Shown in pieces: positions 9,560 to 18,618 of a stretch of 64,000 nucleotides of DNA. The first letter of the stretch is position 1; each line of letters opens with the position of its first letter. Source of the stretch: Salinispora mooreana. Its GTDB lineage: Bacteria; Actinomycetota; Actinomycetes; Mycobacteriales; Micromonosporaceae. The notes under the pieces are model-generated. The model did not search any database. It worked only from the letters and a program-made list of their open reading frames with translations, and had not been told where the DNA came from. The position numbers and the translations under genes are program-made. Where the stretch lies: contig NZ_KB900614.1 of the NCBI RefSeq assembly GCF_000379065.1, positions 2,161,149 to 2,225,148 of the forward strand, written 5' to 3'.

Positions 9560-11242
9560 TCATGCCACCGCCGACGAACCGCGGTCGTGCCGGTAGTAGT
9601 CGAGCGGCGACGGCGGCAACGGCGTGTTGCCCAGGATGAGGTCCGCCGCCTTCTCGGCCACCATCATCACCGGGGCGTAGATGTTCCCGTTGGTGACGTA
9701 GGGCATCACCGACGCGTCCACCACCCGCAACCCGGTCACCCCGTGCACCCGCATGTCGGTGGGGTTCACCACAGACATGTCGTCGGTCCCCATCTTGGCC
9801 GTGCAGGACGGGTGCAGCGCGGTCTCACCCTCACGGGCGACCCAGTCGAGGATCTCCTCGTCGGTCTGGACCTCGGGCCCGGGAGAGATCTCACCACCGC
9901 TGAACGGCGCCAACGCGGGCTGGCCAAGGATGTCGCGGGTCACCCGGACCGCCTCCACCCACTCCCGTCGATCCTGCTCGGTGGAGAGGTAGTTGAACCG
10001 CAGGGCCGGGTGCACCCGTGGATCACGATTGACAATCTTGACCGTACCGCGGGCGTCGGAGTACATCGGCCCGATGTGCACCTGGTAGCCGTGGTCACCG
10101 GCGGGGGAAGAGCCGTCGTAGCGGACCGCGATCGGCAGGAAGTGGAACATGAGGTTCGGGTAGTCGACGGCGTCGTTGCTCCGGACGAAGCCGCCCGCCT
10201 CGAAGTGGTTGGTGGCGCCCAGACCCGTCCGTCCGAACAGCCACTTCGCGCCGATCCACGGCGCGTACCGCCAGTTCAGGTAGGGCTGGATCGTCACTGG
10301 CTGGGTGCAGGCGTGCTGGATGTAGACCTCCAGGTGGTCCTGCAGGTTCTCGCCCACGCCGGGCAGGTTCGCGACCGTGTCGATGCCCAGGCCGCCCAGT
10401 TCGTCGGCGTTGCCCACACCGGAGAGTTGCAGCAACTGCGGCGTGTTGATCGCACCACCGCTGAGGATCACCTCGTTGGCGTACACCCGGTGGGGGGTCG
10501 TCCCACGGCCACGGGTGTACTCGACGCCCACGGCGCGGGTGCCCTGGAAGATGACGCGGGTGACGAAGGCACGGGTACGCACCTCAAGGTTGGGTCGCTT
10601 CATCGCCGGGCGCAGGTAGGCCTGGGCCGCGGAGAACCGCCGACCACGACGAACGTTCCGGTCAAACGGGGCGAAACCCTCCTGCTGCGCACCGTTGACG
10701 TCGGTGGTGCGCGGGTAGCCGGCCTGCTCCGCCGCCGCGAGCATGGCCTGGATCACCGGGTTGTCCGCGGAGCCGCGCTCCAACACCAGCGGGCCGTCGT
10801 GGCCACGGAAGGGGTCGTCCGGATCCGCCCCCAGGGCAGACTCCATCCGGTTGAAGTACGGCAGACAGTGGGCGAAGTCCCAGGTCTCCATGCCCGGATC
10901 GGCGCCCCACCGCTCGTAGTCCAACGGGTTGCCCCGCTGGAAGATCATTCCGTTGATGCTGCTCGACCCGCCCAGCACCTTGCCCCGGGCGTGGTAGATA
11001 CGCCGCCCGTGCATGTGCGGCTCCGGCTCCGAGTTGTACTGCCAGTCGTAGAACCTGCTCCCGATCGGAAACGGCAACGCCGCCGGCATGTGGATGAAGA
11101 CGTCCCACGGGTAGTCGGGACGACCCGCCTCCAGAACCAGAACCCGGTTACCCGGGTCGGCGGAGATCCGGTCGGCGAGCGCGCTGCCGGCTGAACCGCC
11201 ACCAACGATGACGAAATCATAACGCTGAGTTGTCACTTCCAC
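9560..11242 (-). CDS. betA: choline dehydrogenase (GMC oxidoreductase)
   Basis: A 560-residue FAD-dependent GMC oxidoreductase. The dinucleotide-binding motif GGGSAGS is at residues 14-20. The GMC signature segment [13 protein letters not shown] and the C-terminal region [10 protein letters not shown] ... [19 protein letters not shown] are intact. With the adjacent betB it would convert choline to betaine aldehyde. It is the first gene of the minus-strand set; 58 bp separate it from betB. Related alcohol oxidases share the fold, but the neighbourhood favours choline. Confidence 0.87.
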   Translation of the reverse strand: MEVTTQRYDFVIVGGGSAGSALADRISADPGNRVLVLEAGRPDYPWDVFIHMPAALPFPIGSRFYDWQYNSEPEPHMHGRRIYHARGKVLGGSSSINGMIFQRGNPLDYERWGADPGMETWDFAHCLPYFNRMESALGADPDDPFRGHDGPLVLERGSADNPVIQAMLAAAEQAGYPRTTDVNGAQQEGFAPFDRNVRRGRRFSAAQAYLRPAMKRPNLEVRTRAFVTRVIFQGTRAVGVEYTRGRGTTPHRVYANEVILSGGAINTPQLLQLSGVGNADELGGLGIDTVANLPGVGENLQDHLEVYIQHACTQPVTIQPYLNWRYAPWIGAKWLFGRTGLGATNHFEAGGFVRSNDAVDYPNLMFHFLPIAVRYDGSSPAGDHGYQVHIGPMYSDARGTVKIVNRDPRVHPALRFNYLSTEQDRREWVEAVRVTRDILGQPALAPFSGGEISPGPEVQTDEEILDWVAREGETALHPSCTAKMGTDDMSVVNPTDMRVHGVTGLRVVDASVMPYVTNGNIYAPVMMVAEKAADLILGNTPLPPSPLDYYRHDRGSSAVA

Positions 11243-11966
11243 TCACCTCACTCAACTGGTCGCGGAACTCGTCGAACCCGGGCATGACGACAGGACGAAG
11301 CTGCGACTTGATGGCATGGCGCACGTCACTCCACAGTCGCGTCCGTCCGGTGCGTCCGCACCGGCTCCCGACCGGCCGCGCGCTCCCGACCGGTTCGGGG
11401 GTCGAACCGGATGCGTGCAGGTATGCAACCTTACCTCGCGTTCCGCCGCGCCCTGTCAGCGCGCACGCTCCTGACCTGCACATACGGAAGAGATCACAGG
11501 ACGAGGAACACAAGATAACGTTCTTGTACCCATGTGAGCCAAATCAGGACGTCACGGCACGACCACCTCAGCCACCACGGGGACAGACACCTCGCCGTCG
11601 AGACATCCTCGCCCCACGACCACCGCCCGGCACGGTGGCGACTGACGGCACAGATCGACCAGCGCCATCAGGGTTTTTCGCCCGCTCTATCCCACATCCC
11701 ACACTCGATGCCCAAGAGGGCGCGCAGTCCCTGGTGTGACGTTGAGTTAAGATTGTGCTCCAAATTGACGAGGCAAGGGAGGACGGCGGCTTCGAACCGA
11801 CGCGGGCCCGTGCTCCCTGAGTCGCGGTTCAGCCCCTGGTCGGACCCCCTTTGCCGCCATCGGCTGATCACCACTCGCTGATGGCTGACCCGCTTTCGCT
11901 ACGGCCCACCCAGCCGCTCCTTGACCCAGGGCCACGATTGCCACAGCAGGAGGTGACAGGTGACAC
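11243..11966. promoter_or_regulatory. divergent control region between the two osmoprotectant operons
   Basis: 724 bp without a convincing gene, placed between the start of betA on the minus strand and the OpuC-type permease on the plus strand. It must hold the promoters of both operons. One inverted repeat, CAAGA-N6-TCTTG at 11511-11526, is a candidate operator. Sequence around 11740-11780 is less GC-rich and could contain the plus-strand promoter. No BetI, GbsR or known riboswitch site was recognised. Confidence 0.45.
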
Positions 11967-12695
11967 ATGACGTTCCTCGAATATCTACAAAGTCGGCATG
12001 AACTGCTACTCATACAGACCGGCGAACACGCGACAATTGTGCTGATGTCCGTCGCTCTGGCGACGGTCATCGGCGTCGTGATCGCCCTCTGGACCTACCG
12101 CAACCCACGTGCCCGGGCCATCGCGACGGCTACGGCCGCGGCCATGCTCACCATCCCGTCATTCGCACTACTCGGCCTCCTGATCGCACCACTCGGGCTG
12201 GGCTACGCGCCCACCCTGGTGGCTCTCACCATGTATGCGCTGCTGCCGATCCTTCGGAACACCATTGTGGGCCTGAGCGAGATCGACCCGGCCCTGACCG
12301 AGGCCGCGCGGGGAATCGGCATGAGCCGAATCCGATCCCTGACCACTGTGGAGATCCCACTCGCCTGGCCGGTCATCCTGACCGGGATTCGGGTGTCCAC
12401 CCAGATGACGATGGGGATCGCCGCAGTCGGCGCCTATGTCGGCGGCCCGGGGCTGGGCCACCAGATCTTTGCCGGCCTGACCAACCTCGGCGGTGTGAAC
12501 TCCCTGAACCAGGCTCTGGTCGGAACGGTCGGCGTCATCGTGCTGGCGCTCACTGTCGACTTCGCCCTCGCGCTGTTGGGCAAGCTCACCCAGGCCGGGC
12601 AGCGACCGAAGCTGTTCCGCCCGCGCCTGGCGAGCCGCCCGGCGCTCACGCCCAGCACAGCAGTCCCTTCCCCCTCCTTGGGAGGCCGAGAATGA
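11967..12695 (+). CDS. OpuC-type osmoprotectant ABC transporter permease 1
   Basis: A 242-residue inner-membrane permease with about five transmembrane helices and the conserved cytoplasmic loop LTEAARGIGMSRIRSLTTVE. Strong ribosome site AGGAGGTGAC upstream. It is the first gene of a four-gene operon that overlaps the next gene by 4 bp (ATGA). Together with the second permease it should form the heterodimeric channel of an OpuC/OpuB/OsmU-like importer of betaine, choline or carnitine. The extended Arg/Pro-rich tail is poorly conserved. Confidence 0.86.
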   Translation: MTFLEYLQSRHELLLIQTGEHATIVLMSVALATVIGVVIALWTYRNPRARAIATATAAAMLTIPSFALLGLLIAPLGLGYAPTLVALTMYALLPILRNTIVGLSEIDPALTEAARGIGMSRIRSLTTVEIPLAWPVILTGIRVSTQMTMGIAAVGAYVGGPGLGHQIFAGLTNLGGVNSLNQALVGTVGVIVLALTVDFALALLGKLTQAGQRPKLFRPRLASRPALTPSTAVPSPSLGGRE

Positions 12696-13891
12696 GCCGC
12701 GACGTAATGATCGACCTGCAGCAGGTCAGCAAGTTCTACCGGGGACAGAAGGCCCCGGTCGTCGAGAACATGTCGATGACGATCCAGCAGGGCGAGATCG
12801 TCGTCTTCGTCGGCCCCTCCGGCTGCGGCAAGACCACGACCATGAAGATGATCAACCGGTTGATCGAGCCCAGCAGCGGCCGGATTCTCATCGACGGCAC
12901 CGACGTGACCGCACTGGACGGCAACGACCTGCGCCGACAGATCGGTTACGTCATTCAGCAGGTGGGGCTCTTCCCGCACATGAGCGTCGCCACCAATGTC
13001 GGGCTGGTGCCGAAGATGCTCGGCTGGGACCGCAAGCGGGTCGAGGCCCGGGCCGACGAACTCCTCCACCTCGTCGGCCTCGAGCCGGCCATCTACCGCA
13101 ACCGGCTGCCCCGCCAACTCTCCGGTGGGCAGCAGCAGCGCGTCGGGGTGGCCCGGGCGCTCGCCGCGGATCCGCCGGTGATGCTGATGGACGAGCCCTT
13201 CGGGGCCACCGACCCGATGACCCGGGACCGGCTGCAGAACGAGTTCCTCCGCCTGCAGGAGCAGTTGCGCAAGACCATCGTCTTCGTCACACACGACTTC
13301 GACGAGGCGATCAAGATGGGCACGCGGATCGCCGTCCTCGGCGAGAGGTCCAAGATTCGGCAGTTCGACACCCCGGAAAGCCTGCTGGCGAACCCCGCCG
13401 ACAGCACCGTCGCCCAGTTCATCGGCCGCGGTGCCCGGCTCAAGCAGCTCGACCTGCGCCGGGTCGACGAGATCACGTGGGAGGATGTCCCGCTGATCCA
13501 GCCGGACAAGGCCGCCAACGGCGCGAAGCGCCGGCTGGAGCAGGCCGAGGGCTCCTCGGCGTTGACCGTGGATGCCGACAATCGGCCGCTGCGCTGGGTC
13601 AACGCCCATGATCTGGCCGCTGACGCGGGCACTCTCGACGGGGCCGGCCAGACGGTGACGACGGTCGAGCCACAGGCGACGCTCCGCGACGCCCTGGACG
13701 CGATGCTCGCCTCTCGCGACGGCGCCGCGGTCGTGGTTGACGAACAGGGCCGCTACGCCGGCACGGTGACGCTCGACGGCCTGATGCAGGTGATCCACCA
13801 CACGCCAGAGCAGGAGGAGCCGGGCGCCGAGGTTCCCGGCCCACGTGCGGGCGTGGCCCGCACCGCCGAGCTCACCCCGGAGCAGCGATGA
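12692..13891 (+). CDS. OpuCA-like ABC transporter ATPase with C-terminal CBS region
   Basis: A 399-residue ATPase. Walker A GPSGCGKT is at 41-48, the signature LSGGQQQRVGVARAL near 120-160, and Walker B MLMDEPFGATDP follows. Residues beyond 270 carry a CBS pair (a diverged first half, then ATLRDALDAMLASRDGAAVVVDEQG ending in a TVTLDGLMQVI strand). In OpuCA proteins such CBS domains gate transport in response to ionic strength or c-di-AMP. It overlaps both neighbours by 4 bp. Confidence 0.88.
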   Translation: MSRDVMIDLQQVSKFYRGQKAPVVENMSMTIQQGEIVVFVGPSGCGKTTTMKMINRLIEPSSGRILIDGTDVTALDGNDLRRQIGYVIQQVGLFPHMSVATNVGLVPKMLGWDRKRVEARADELLHLVGLEPAIYRNRLPRQLSGGQQQRVGVARALAADPPVMLMDEPFGATDPMTRDRLQNEFLRLQEQLRKTIVFVTHDFDEAIKMGTRIAVLGERSKIRQFDTPESLLANPADSTVAQFIGRGARLKQLDLRRVDEITWEDVPLIQPDKAANGAKRRLEQAEGSSALTVDADNRPLRWVNAHDLAADAGTLDGAGQTVTTVEPQATLRDALDAMLASRDGAAVVVDEQGRYAGTVTLDGLMQVIHHTPEQEEPGAEVPGPRAGVARTAELTPEQR

Positions 13892-14673
13892 GCAGCGCCA
13901 CCCAGATCCGGGCCGAGGAGACCGTACTCACCCCGCCGTCTCGCTGGCGCGGGCTGCTGCGGCGACACGCCACGATGCCGGCGATCCTCGCGGTGGTGCT
14001 GCTCGGCGTCTACCTCTGGATCAGCACCACGGACCTGGACGACATCGAACAGCGCGCCCTGGAGGCCGACAAGCTGCTGCGAGCGGTCGGCGAGCATGTG
14101 ACCCTCACCGTGCTGACCACCGTGCTCGTCGTGGCGATCGCCGGTGGGGGTGGCATCCTGCTCACCCGTCCATCCATGCGATGGCTGGCTCCGTTCGCCA
14201 CCGGCCTGGCCAACATCGGCCAGGCGACCCCCGCGATCGGGCTTCTCGTCCTGTTGAGCATCTTCCTCGGCATCGGCTTCTCGACCACGTTGATCTGCCT
14301 GGTCGCCTACTCCGTCCTCCCGGTACTCCAGAACACCATCGTCGGGATCAACCAGGTGGACCGCCATCTGGTCGAGGCGGGACGGGGCATCGGTATGTCG
14401 CCACTGGCCGTCCTGCTCCGGATCGAACTGCCGTTGGCCGTTCCGGTGATCCTCGCCGGGGTGCGGACCGCACTCGTCCTCGCCGTCGGCGTGGCCACCC
14501 TCGCCACGTTCATCAACGCCGGGGGGCTGGGTTCGCTGATCGTGACCGGGATCAAGCTCCAACGCGAAACGATCCTCGTCACCGGAGCCGTTCTGACCGC
14601 AACCCTGGCGTTGACGCTGGACTGGCTGGGCGGAGTGATCTCCGACCTGCTCCGGCCCCGTGGGCTCGACTGA
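13888..14673 (+). CDS. OpuC-type osmoprotectant ABC transporter permease 2
   Basis: A 261-residue permease paralogous to the product of 11967-12695, with the loop LVEAGRGIGMSPLAVLLRIEL and five or six hydrophobic helices. It overlaps the ATPase gene by ATGA at 13888. With permease 1 it is expected to form the transmembrane channel. Length and layout are normal for OpuCB/OpuCD-type proteins. Confidence 0.86.
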   Translation: MSSATQIRAEETVLTPPSRWRGLLRRHATMPAILAVVLLGVYLWISTTDLDDIEQRALEADKLLRAVGEHVTLTVLTTVLVVAIAGGGGILLTRPSMRWLAPFATGLANIGQATPAIGLLVLLSIFLGIGFSTTLICLVAYSVLPVLQNTIVGINQVDRHLVEAGRGIGMSPLAVLLRIELPLAVPVILAGVRTALVLAVGVATLATFINAGGLGSLIVTGIKLQRETILVTGAVLTATLALTLDWLGGVISDLLRPRGLD

Positions 14674-14731
14674 GCGGCGTCGCTCGCACCTACCCACCAC
14701 CGACACTCGCACTACCCCAAGGAAGGTAACG

Positions 14732-15715
14732 ATGCGAAATCGAACCGCACTCACCCGCCTGCTGACCGGCTCCGCGGTGGTCGCCCTCGCGCTCACCGGC
14801 TGCTCGGTGACGACTGACGAGTCCGGCGCCGACGTCGCGGTCGGCGAGGGATCGATCAAGGAGGACGCCACCCTCAAGGGACAGACCATCGTCGTCGGTT
14901 CCAAGGACTTCACCGAGAACATCGTCTTCGGGCACATCACGATGCAGGCGCTGACCGCAGCCGGCGCGGAGGTCGAGGACCAGACCAACATCAAGGGCTC
15001 GGTCAACGTCCGCAAGGCGCTGCTCAGCGGCGATGTCGATGTCTACTGGGACTACACCGGTACGGCGTGGATCACCTACCTCGACCACACCGACCCGATC
15101 CAGGACTCCGCCGAGCAGTACGCGGCCGTGGTCCAGGAGGACAAGGAGAAGAACAACGTGGTCTGGGGGGCGTACGCTCCCGCGAACAACACCTACGCCA
15201 TCGCGCTGCCGGAGGAGAAGGCCGAGGAGTGGAACCTCACGACCCTCTCCGAACTGGCCGAGTTCGCCAAGAGCAACCCGCAGGAGGCGACGTTCTGCCT
15301 GGAGACCGAGTTCGTCGGCCGTAACGACGGCTGGCCCGGAATGACCGCGGCGTACGGGATGGACGTCCCGGAGGACAACGTCAAGGTCGTCGACACCGGC
15401 GTCGTCTACACCGAGACGAAGAAGGGCGAGGCCTGCAACTTCGGCGAGGTCTTCACCACCGACGGCCGGATCAGCCACCTGAACCTGCGGGTGCTGGAGG
15501 ATGACCGGAGCTTCTTCCCGATCTACAACCCGGCTCCCGCCCTCAACGGCGAGGCCGCCGAGTCGTACGGCGCCATCCTGACGATCCTCGAGCCGGTGAT
15601 CGCCAAGCTCGACGACGAGACCCTGCGCGGGCTCAACGAGAAGATCGACGTCCAGGGCGAGCCGGTGTCCCAGGTCGTCTCCGATTGGATGAAGGCTGAG
15701 GGCTTCATCGGCTGA
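14732..15715 (+). CDS. OpuCC/OsmF-like substrate-binding lipoprotein
   Basis: A 327-residue lipoprotein. The signal peptide ends in a lipobox, LALTGC. The mature region has the class signature IVVGSKDFTENIVFGHI and the segment GDVDVYWDYTGTAW that lines the ligand site in this family. The ATG at 14732 follows a ribosome site, AAGGAAGG; an in-frame codon at 14660 lies inside the permease gene and is rejected. It delivers a quaternary ammonium solute to the permease pair. It differs in family from the binding protein at 3733, so the two ABC systems are not simple duplicates. Confidence 0.87.
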   Translation: MRNRTALTRLLTGSAVVALALTGCSVTTDESGADVAVGEGSIKEDATLKGQTIVVGSKDFTENIVFGHITMQALTAAGAEVEDQTNIKGSVNVRKALLSGDVDVYWDYTGTAWITYLDHTDPIQDSAEQYAAVVQEDKEKNNVVWGAYAPANNTYAIALPEEKAEEWNLTTLSELAEFAKSNPQEATFCLETEFVGRNDGWPGMTAAYGMDVPEDNVKVVDTGVVYTETKKGEACNFGEVFTTDGRISHLNLRVLEDDRSFFPIYNPAPALNGEAAESYGAILTILEPVIAKLDDETLRGLNEKIDVQGEPVSQVVSDWMKAEGFIG

Positions 15716-15735
15716 GGCCGCCCAACCGCCAGACC

Positions 15736-15775
15736 ACCACCGCCGATGCCCCTACCTCGGGGCGTCGGCGGTGGT
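15736..15775. terminator. bidirectional terminator between the OpuC operon and asnB
   Basis: A 17-bp stem (15736-15752 with 15759-15775, one G-T pair) with a 6-nt loop, directly after the binding-protein gene. The hairpin overlaps the last codons and stop of the convergent asparagine synthetase gene, so it can serve both transcripts. Confidence 0.8.
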
Positions 15776-18559
15776 GCGCTCCGGCCCAGCCGCCGGGGTG
15801 GCACACCCGTGGCCGCCACTGCGGCCCGCGACCCCGCGCTGGTGCTGGGCCACCACAACGGCGAACGGTGTCTGCTCACGGGCCTGGCCAAGGGGGTTGT
15901 CGACGAACGCCGCCGCCAACACCGCGTCCGGCAGGTCGGCGTCCCGGCCCAGAATGTCCTGACCGAAGTCATTGGCATCGATGATCACTGTGCCGCCGAA
16001 CCGCTCTGCGAACTCGGCGGGCAGGGCCGCCCGGATCGCCGACGAGATGCCCTGGGCGACCCGATCCGGATCCTGCGGCGCCAGCTTCGCCGATATGTTC
16101 GCCGGGTAGGCCGAGTACTCGGTGGGCCCGTCGATGGCGCGTACCGCCGGACCGGCGACCCGGTAGAACAGCCCCCGCCGCCCGACCGCCTTCCCGGCTG
16201 CCCCGGCTGCTGCGGCGGCCAGGATGCGGGGCAGCCCTGCCTCTTGAATGGCCAACTGCATCGTGGCCGGATGCCCCAGCCCAATGCCGTACGGGGTGCG
16301 CAGGACATGTCGCGACAGCAGGCGCGCCCAGGCCCCGCTCCTGATGTCGGTCACGTTGAAGATTCGCCCCTGTGCGACCGCGACCACCTTCTCGCTGACA
16401 AACAGGTACCAGGGTCCGGCGGTTGCCAGTTGCTGGACGGAAAACGGCATCTCCGCCCCCTGTTTGTAGAACTCACCGACCCGGCTGACGGCGAGCGCGG
16501 GGACATCGTCACCGGTGGCGATGAGGTCGGTACGCAGCGGAAACCGGGCCCAGGTGCCTCCGGGCGTCAGCAACTCCTTCCCCTGGTTGGGTACGAAGTC
16601 CGGCTTCGGCGGTGTCGGCGGGTCAGCACGCTGGCCGGGGTCCGAGCCGGTGCCGCGCTGGACCGCGACCCGGGCTGGCTCCACCGACCCGGATGTGCCT
16701 GCCTCGCTGGCCGGCTGCGGGTCGATGAACTCGCGCAGCCACAGTTCAACATTGAGCATCCGCCAGAACGTCATGGTTTCCACACCGCCCCGGCCGGCGA
16801 CGTAGTCCTCGAACGCCTGGAGCACGGCTCGCTGGTCGAAGTAGGGTCGCGCACCGAACGACCGGGAGGCGAAGATCAGATACACGTCGTTCTTGATGCG
16901 CTGGAACCAGCTGTCCTCGGGCGTGGTGAAACCAATCTTGTTGCGACGTCGATTGACCAGCCGGGGCAGCAGGTCAACGGTCGCGTCCCGCAGTGCCCGC
17001 TTGTTCCATCCATGGTGGATAATCGCGGACGGGTCAAGCGACCACACGGTACGCACCAGAGCGGCGTCGAGAAACGGCACCCGACCCTCGATCGAGAATC
17101 GCATGGTGTTCCGATCCTCGTAGCGGAGCAACGCGGGAAGGCTGTGCCGGAAGAGGTCGGCGGCCAGGCGGGCCTTGAGGTCAGTGCGCACCATCGGGAA
17201 ACGCTCGTGCCGATAGGTTTCGGCGAAGTCCCACCCCAGCAGGTTGGTGGTCGGTGTCCGCCGCCGACGACCAACGACATCGGTCAGCCGGGTGCGGCCC
17301 AGACGCCAGAGCACATCGACGGAGCGGAGCAGCTCTCCGGCCACCCGGCCACCGCGCAGACTGCGCAGGTGCACCAGATAGTAGGGCAGGTAGCCGGCGA
17401 GCATCTCGTCGGCGCCCTGACCGTCGAGCATCACCGTCACATGTTGGCTCGCCTCGCGCATCACACAGTACTGCGCGTACGGTGCGGTGGAGATGACCGG
17501 CTCTTCCTGGGTCCGGACGAAGTCCCGCAGATCAACCAGGAAGCGGTCCGGCGTCGGGCGCACCTTGTGCACCTGGAGCGCCTCGCCGCAGGTGGCCGCG
17601 ACGGCGTCAACGTAGCGCTCCTCGTCGTTCCGTTCCCCGGGGAAGACCGCGGAGAAGGTCTGTTGCGTCGCACCAACCGGTCGGGTGGTGTCGTCGGCGG
17701 CGGCCATCATGCGATGAATGCTGGCCACCACCGTCGAGGAGTCCACGCCACCGGAGAGGGCCGTACCGACCGGAACGTCGCTGACCAGTCGCGCCTGGAT
17801 CGCTCGGTCGAGCGCCGCTCGGAACCGTTCCTGGGCGGACGGGTCATACGGGGTCGGTGCCGCCGCCAGCGCGTCCATGTCGTCGTAGAGACGGGTGTAG
17901 GTCGAGCGCTGGACCGCGCCGTCCGAGGTGAGCAGGGCGGTCTCTCCCGGCATCAGGCGGGTGACTCCGTGGAAGAACGTCCGCGGGGTGTCGTCGTGGA
18001 TCCGGAACCTCAGGTATCGGTAGATGGTGTGGTCGTCGGGCTTGGGCGTGACCGCACCGGCGGCGAAGAGGGGACGGATCTCACTGGCGAAGAAGACCCG
18101 TCCGTCTCCGTCGTCGGCCAGGTACAGCGGTTTGATGCCGAACTGATCCCGGGCCAGCACCACCTCGCCACGCTCCAGATCGGCGATTGCCAGGGCGAAC
18201 ATTCCGTTGAAACGGTCGAAGGCGGCCTGACCCCATTGGACCCACGCGGCCAGCACCACCTCGGTGTCACTTTCCGTGGTGAATCGGTGGCCAAGATCGC
18301 TCAACTCCGCGCGCAGTAGACGATAGTTGTAGACCTCGCCGTTGTAGCTCAGCACGTACCGGCCGTCCACCGAGTACAACGGTTGCTTCCCACCGGCTCG
18401 ATCGATGACCGCCAGCCGCCGGTGCGCCAACCCGATCAGCCCTTCGGCCAGGTACCCGTCTCCGTCGGGGCCCCGGTGGACCTGGGCGTCGGCCATCCGG
18501 CGAAGCACCGGCTCACCCCAGAATGCGCTGATGCCGACGTAGCCTGCTATCCCGCACAT
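15752..18559 (-). CDS. asnB: asparagine synthase (glutamine-hydrolysing) with an extra C-terminal domain
   Basis: A 935-residue protein, about 300 residues longer than usual AsnB. The start is fixed by the catalytic Cys2 of the class-II glutaminase (MCGIAGYVG) and by a ribosome site, AGAGGTGA, 8 nt upstream. The glutaminase spans roughly residues 2-210. The ATP pyrophosphatase domain carries SGGVDSS at 269-275 and runs to about 620. After a Pro-rich linker, residues 650-935 hold a further domain with LRTDLIATGDDVPALAV, IIDANDFGQDILG and NPLGQAREQTP, which resembles CofE/F420-0:gamma-glutamyl ligases (recognition by eye). Asparagine or an amidated side product could be made. A fused ligase activity is inference. 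Confidence 0.8.
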   Translation of the reverse strand: MCGIAGYVGISAFWGEPVLRRMADAQVHRGPDGDGYLAEGLIGLAHRRLAVIDRAGGKQPLYSVDGRYVLSYNGEVYNYRLLRAELSDLGHRFTTESDTEVVLAAWVQWGQAAFDRFNGMFALAIADLERGEVVLARDQFGIKPLYLADDGDGRVFFASEIRPLFAAGAVTPKPDDHTIYRYLRFRIHDDTPRTFFHGVTRLMPGETALLTSDGAVQRSTYTRLYDDMDALAAAPTPYDPSAQERFRAALDRAIQARLVSDVPVGTALSGGVDSSTVVASIHRMMAAADDTTRPVGATQQTFSAVFPGERNDEERYVDAVAATCGEALQVHKVRPTPDRFLVDLRDFVRTQEEPVISTAPYAQYCVMREASQHVTVMLDGQGADEMLAGYLPYYLVHLRSLRGGRVAGELLRSVDVLWRLGRTRLTDVVGRRRRTPTTNLLGWDFAETYRHERFPMVRTDLKARLAADLFRHSLPALLRYEDRNTMRFSIEGRVPFLDAALVRTVWSLDPSAIIHHGWNKRALRDATVDLLPRLVNRRRNKIGFTTPEDSWFQRIKNDVYLIFASRSFGARPYFDQRAVLQAFEDYVAGRGGVETMTFWRMLNVELWLREFIDPQPASEAGTSGSVEPARVAVQRGTGSDPGQRADPPTPPKPDFVPNQGKELLTPGGTWARFPLRTDLIATGDDVPALAVSRVGEFYKQGAEMPFSVQQLATAGPWYLFVSEKVVAVAQGRIFNVTDIRSGAWARLLSRHVLRTPYGIGLGHPATMQLAIQEAGLPRILAAAAAGAAGKAVGRRGLFYRVAGPAVRAIDGPTEYSAYPANISAKLAPQDPDRVAQGISSAIRAALPAEFAERFGGTVIIDANDFGQDILGRDADLPDAVLAAAFVDNPLGQAREQTPFAVVVAQHQRGVAGRSGGHGCATPAAGPERTTADAPR

Positions 18560-18618
18560 TAGAAGATCACCTCTGGGTTCACGATTCACGCATTGCTGGA
18601 TGGGAGTGCCGCCGGGGT

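Noticed and set aside
9224..11194. Long plus-strand open frame opposite betA
   Set aside because: Antisense shadow of a high-GC gene: Arg/Val/Gly-rich, no motif, while the minus strand encodes a full GMC oxidoreductase.
11511..11526. BetI operator
   Set aside because: The palindrome does not resemble a known BetI site and no betI gene is present; kept only as an unnamed inverted repeat.
15746..18319. 857-codon plus-strand frame opposite asnB
   Set aside because: Shadow frame; the minus strand has catalytic motifs, a ribosome site and correct start.
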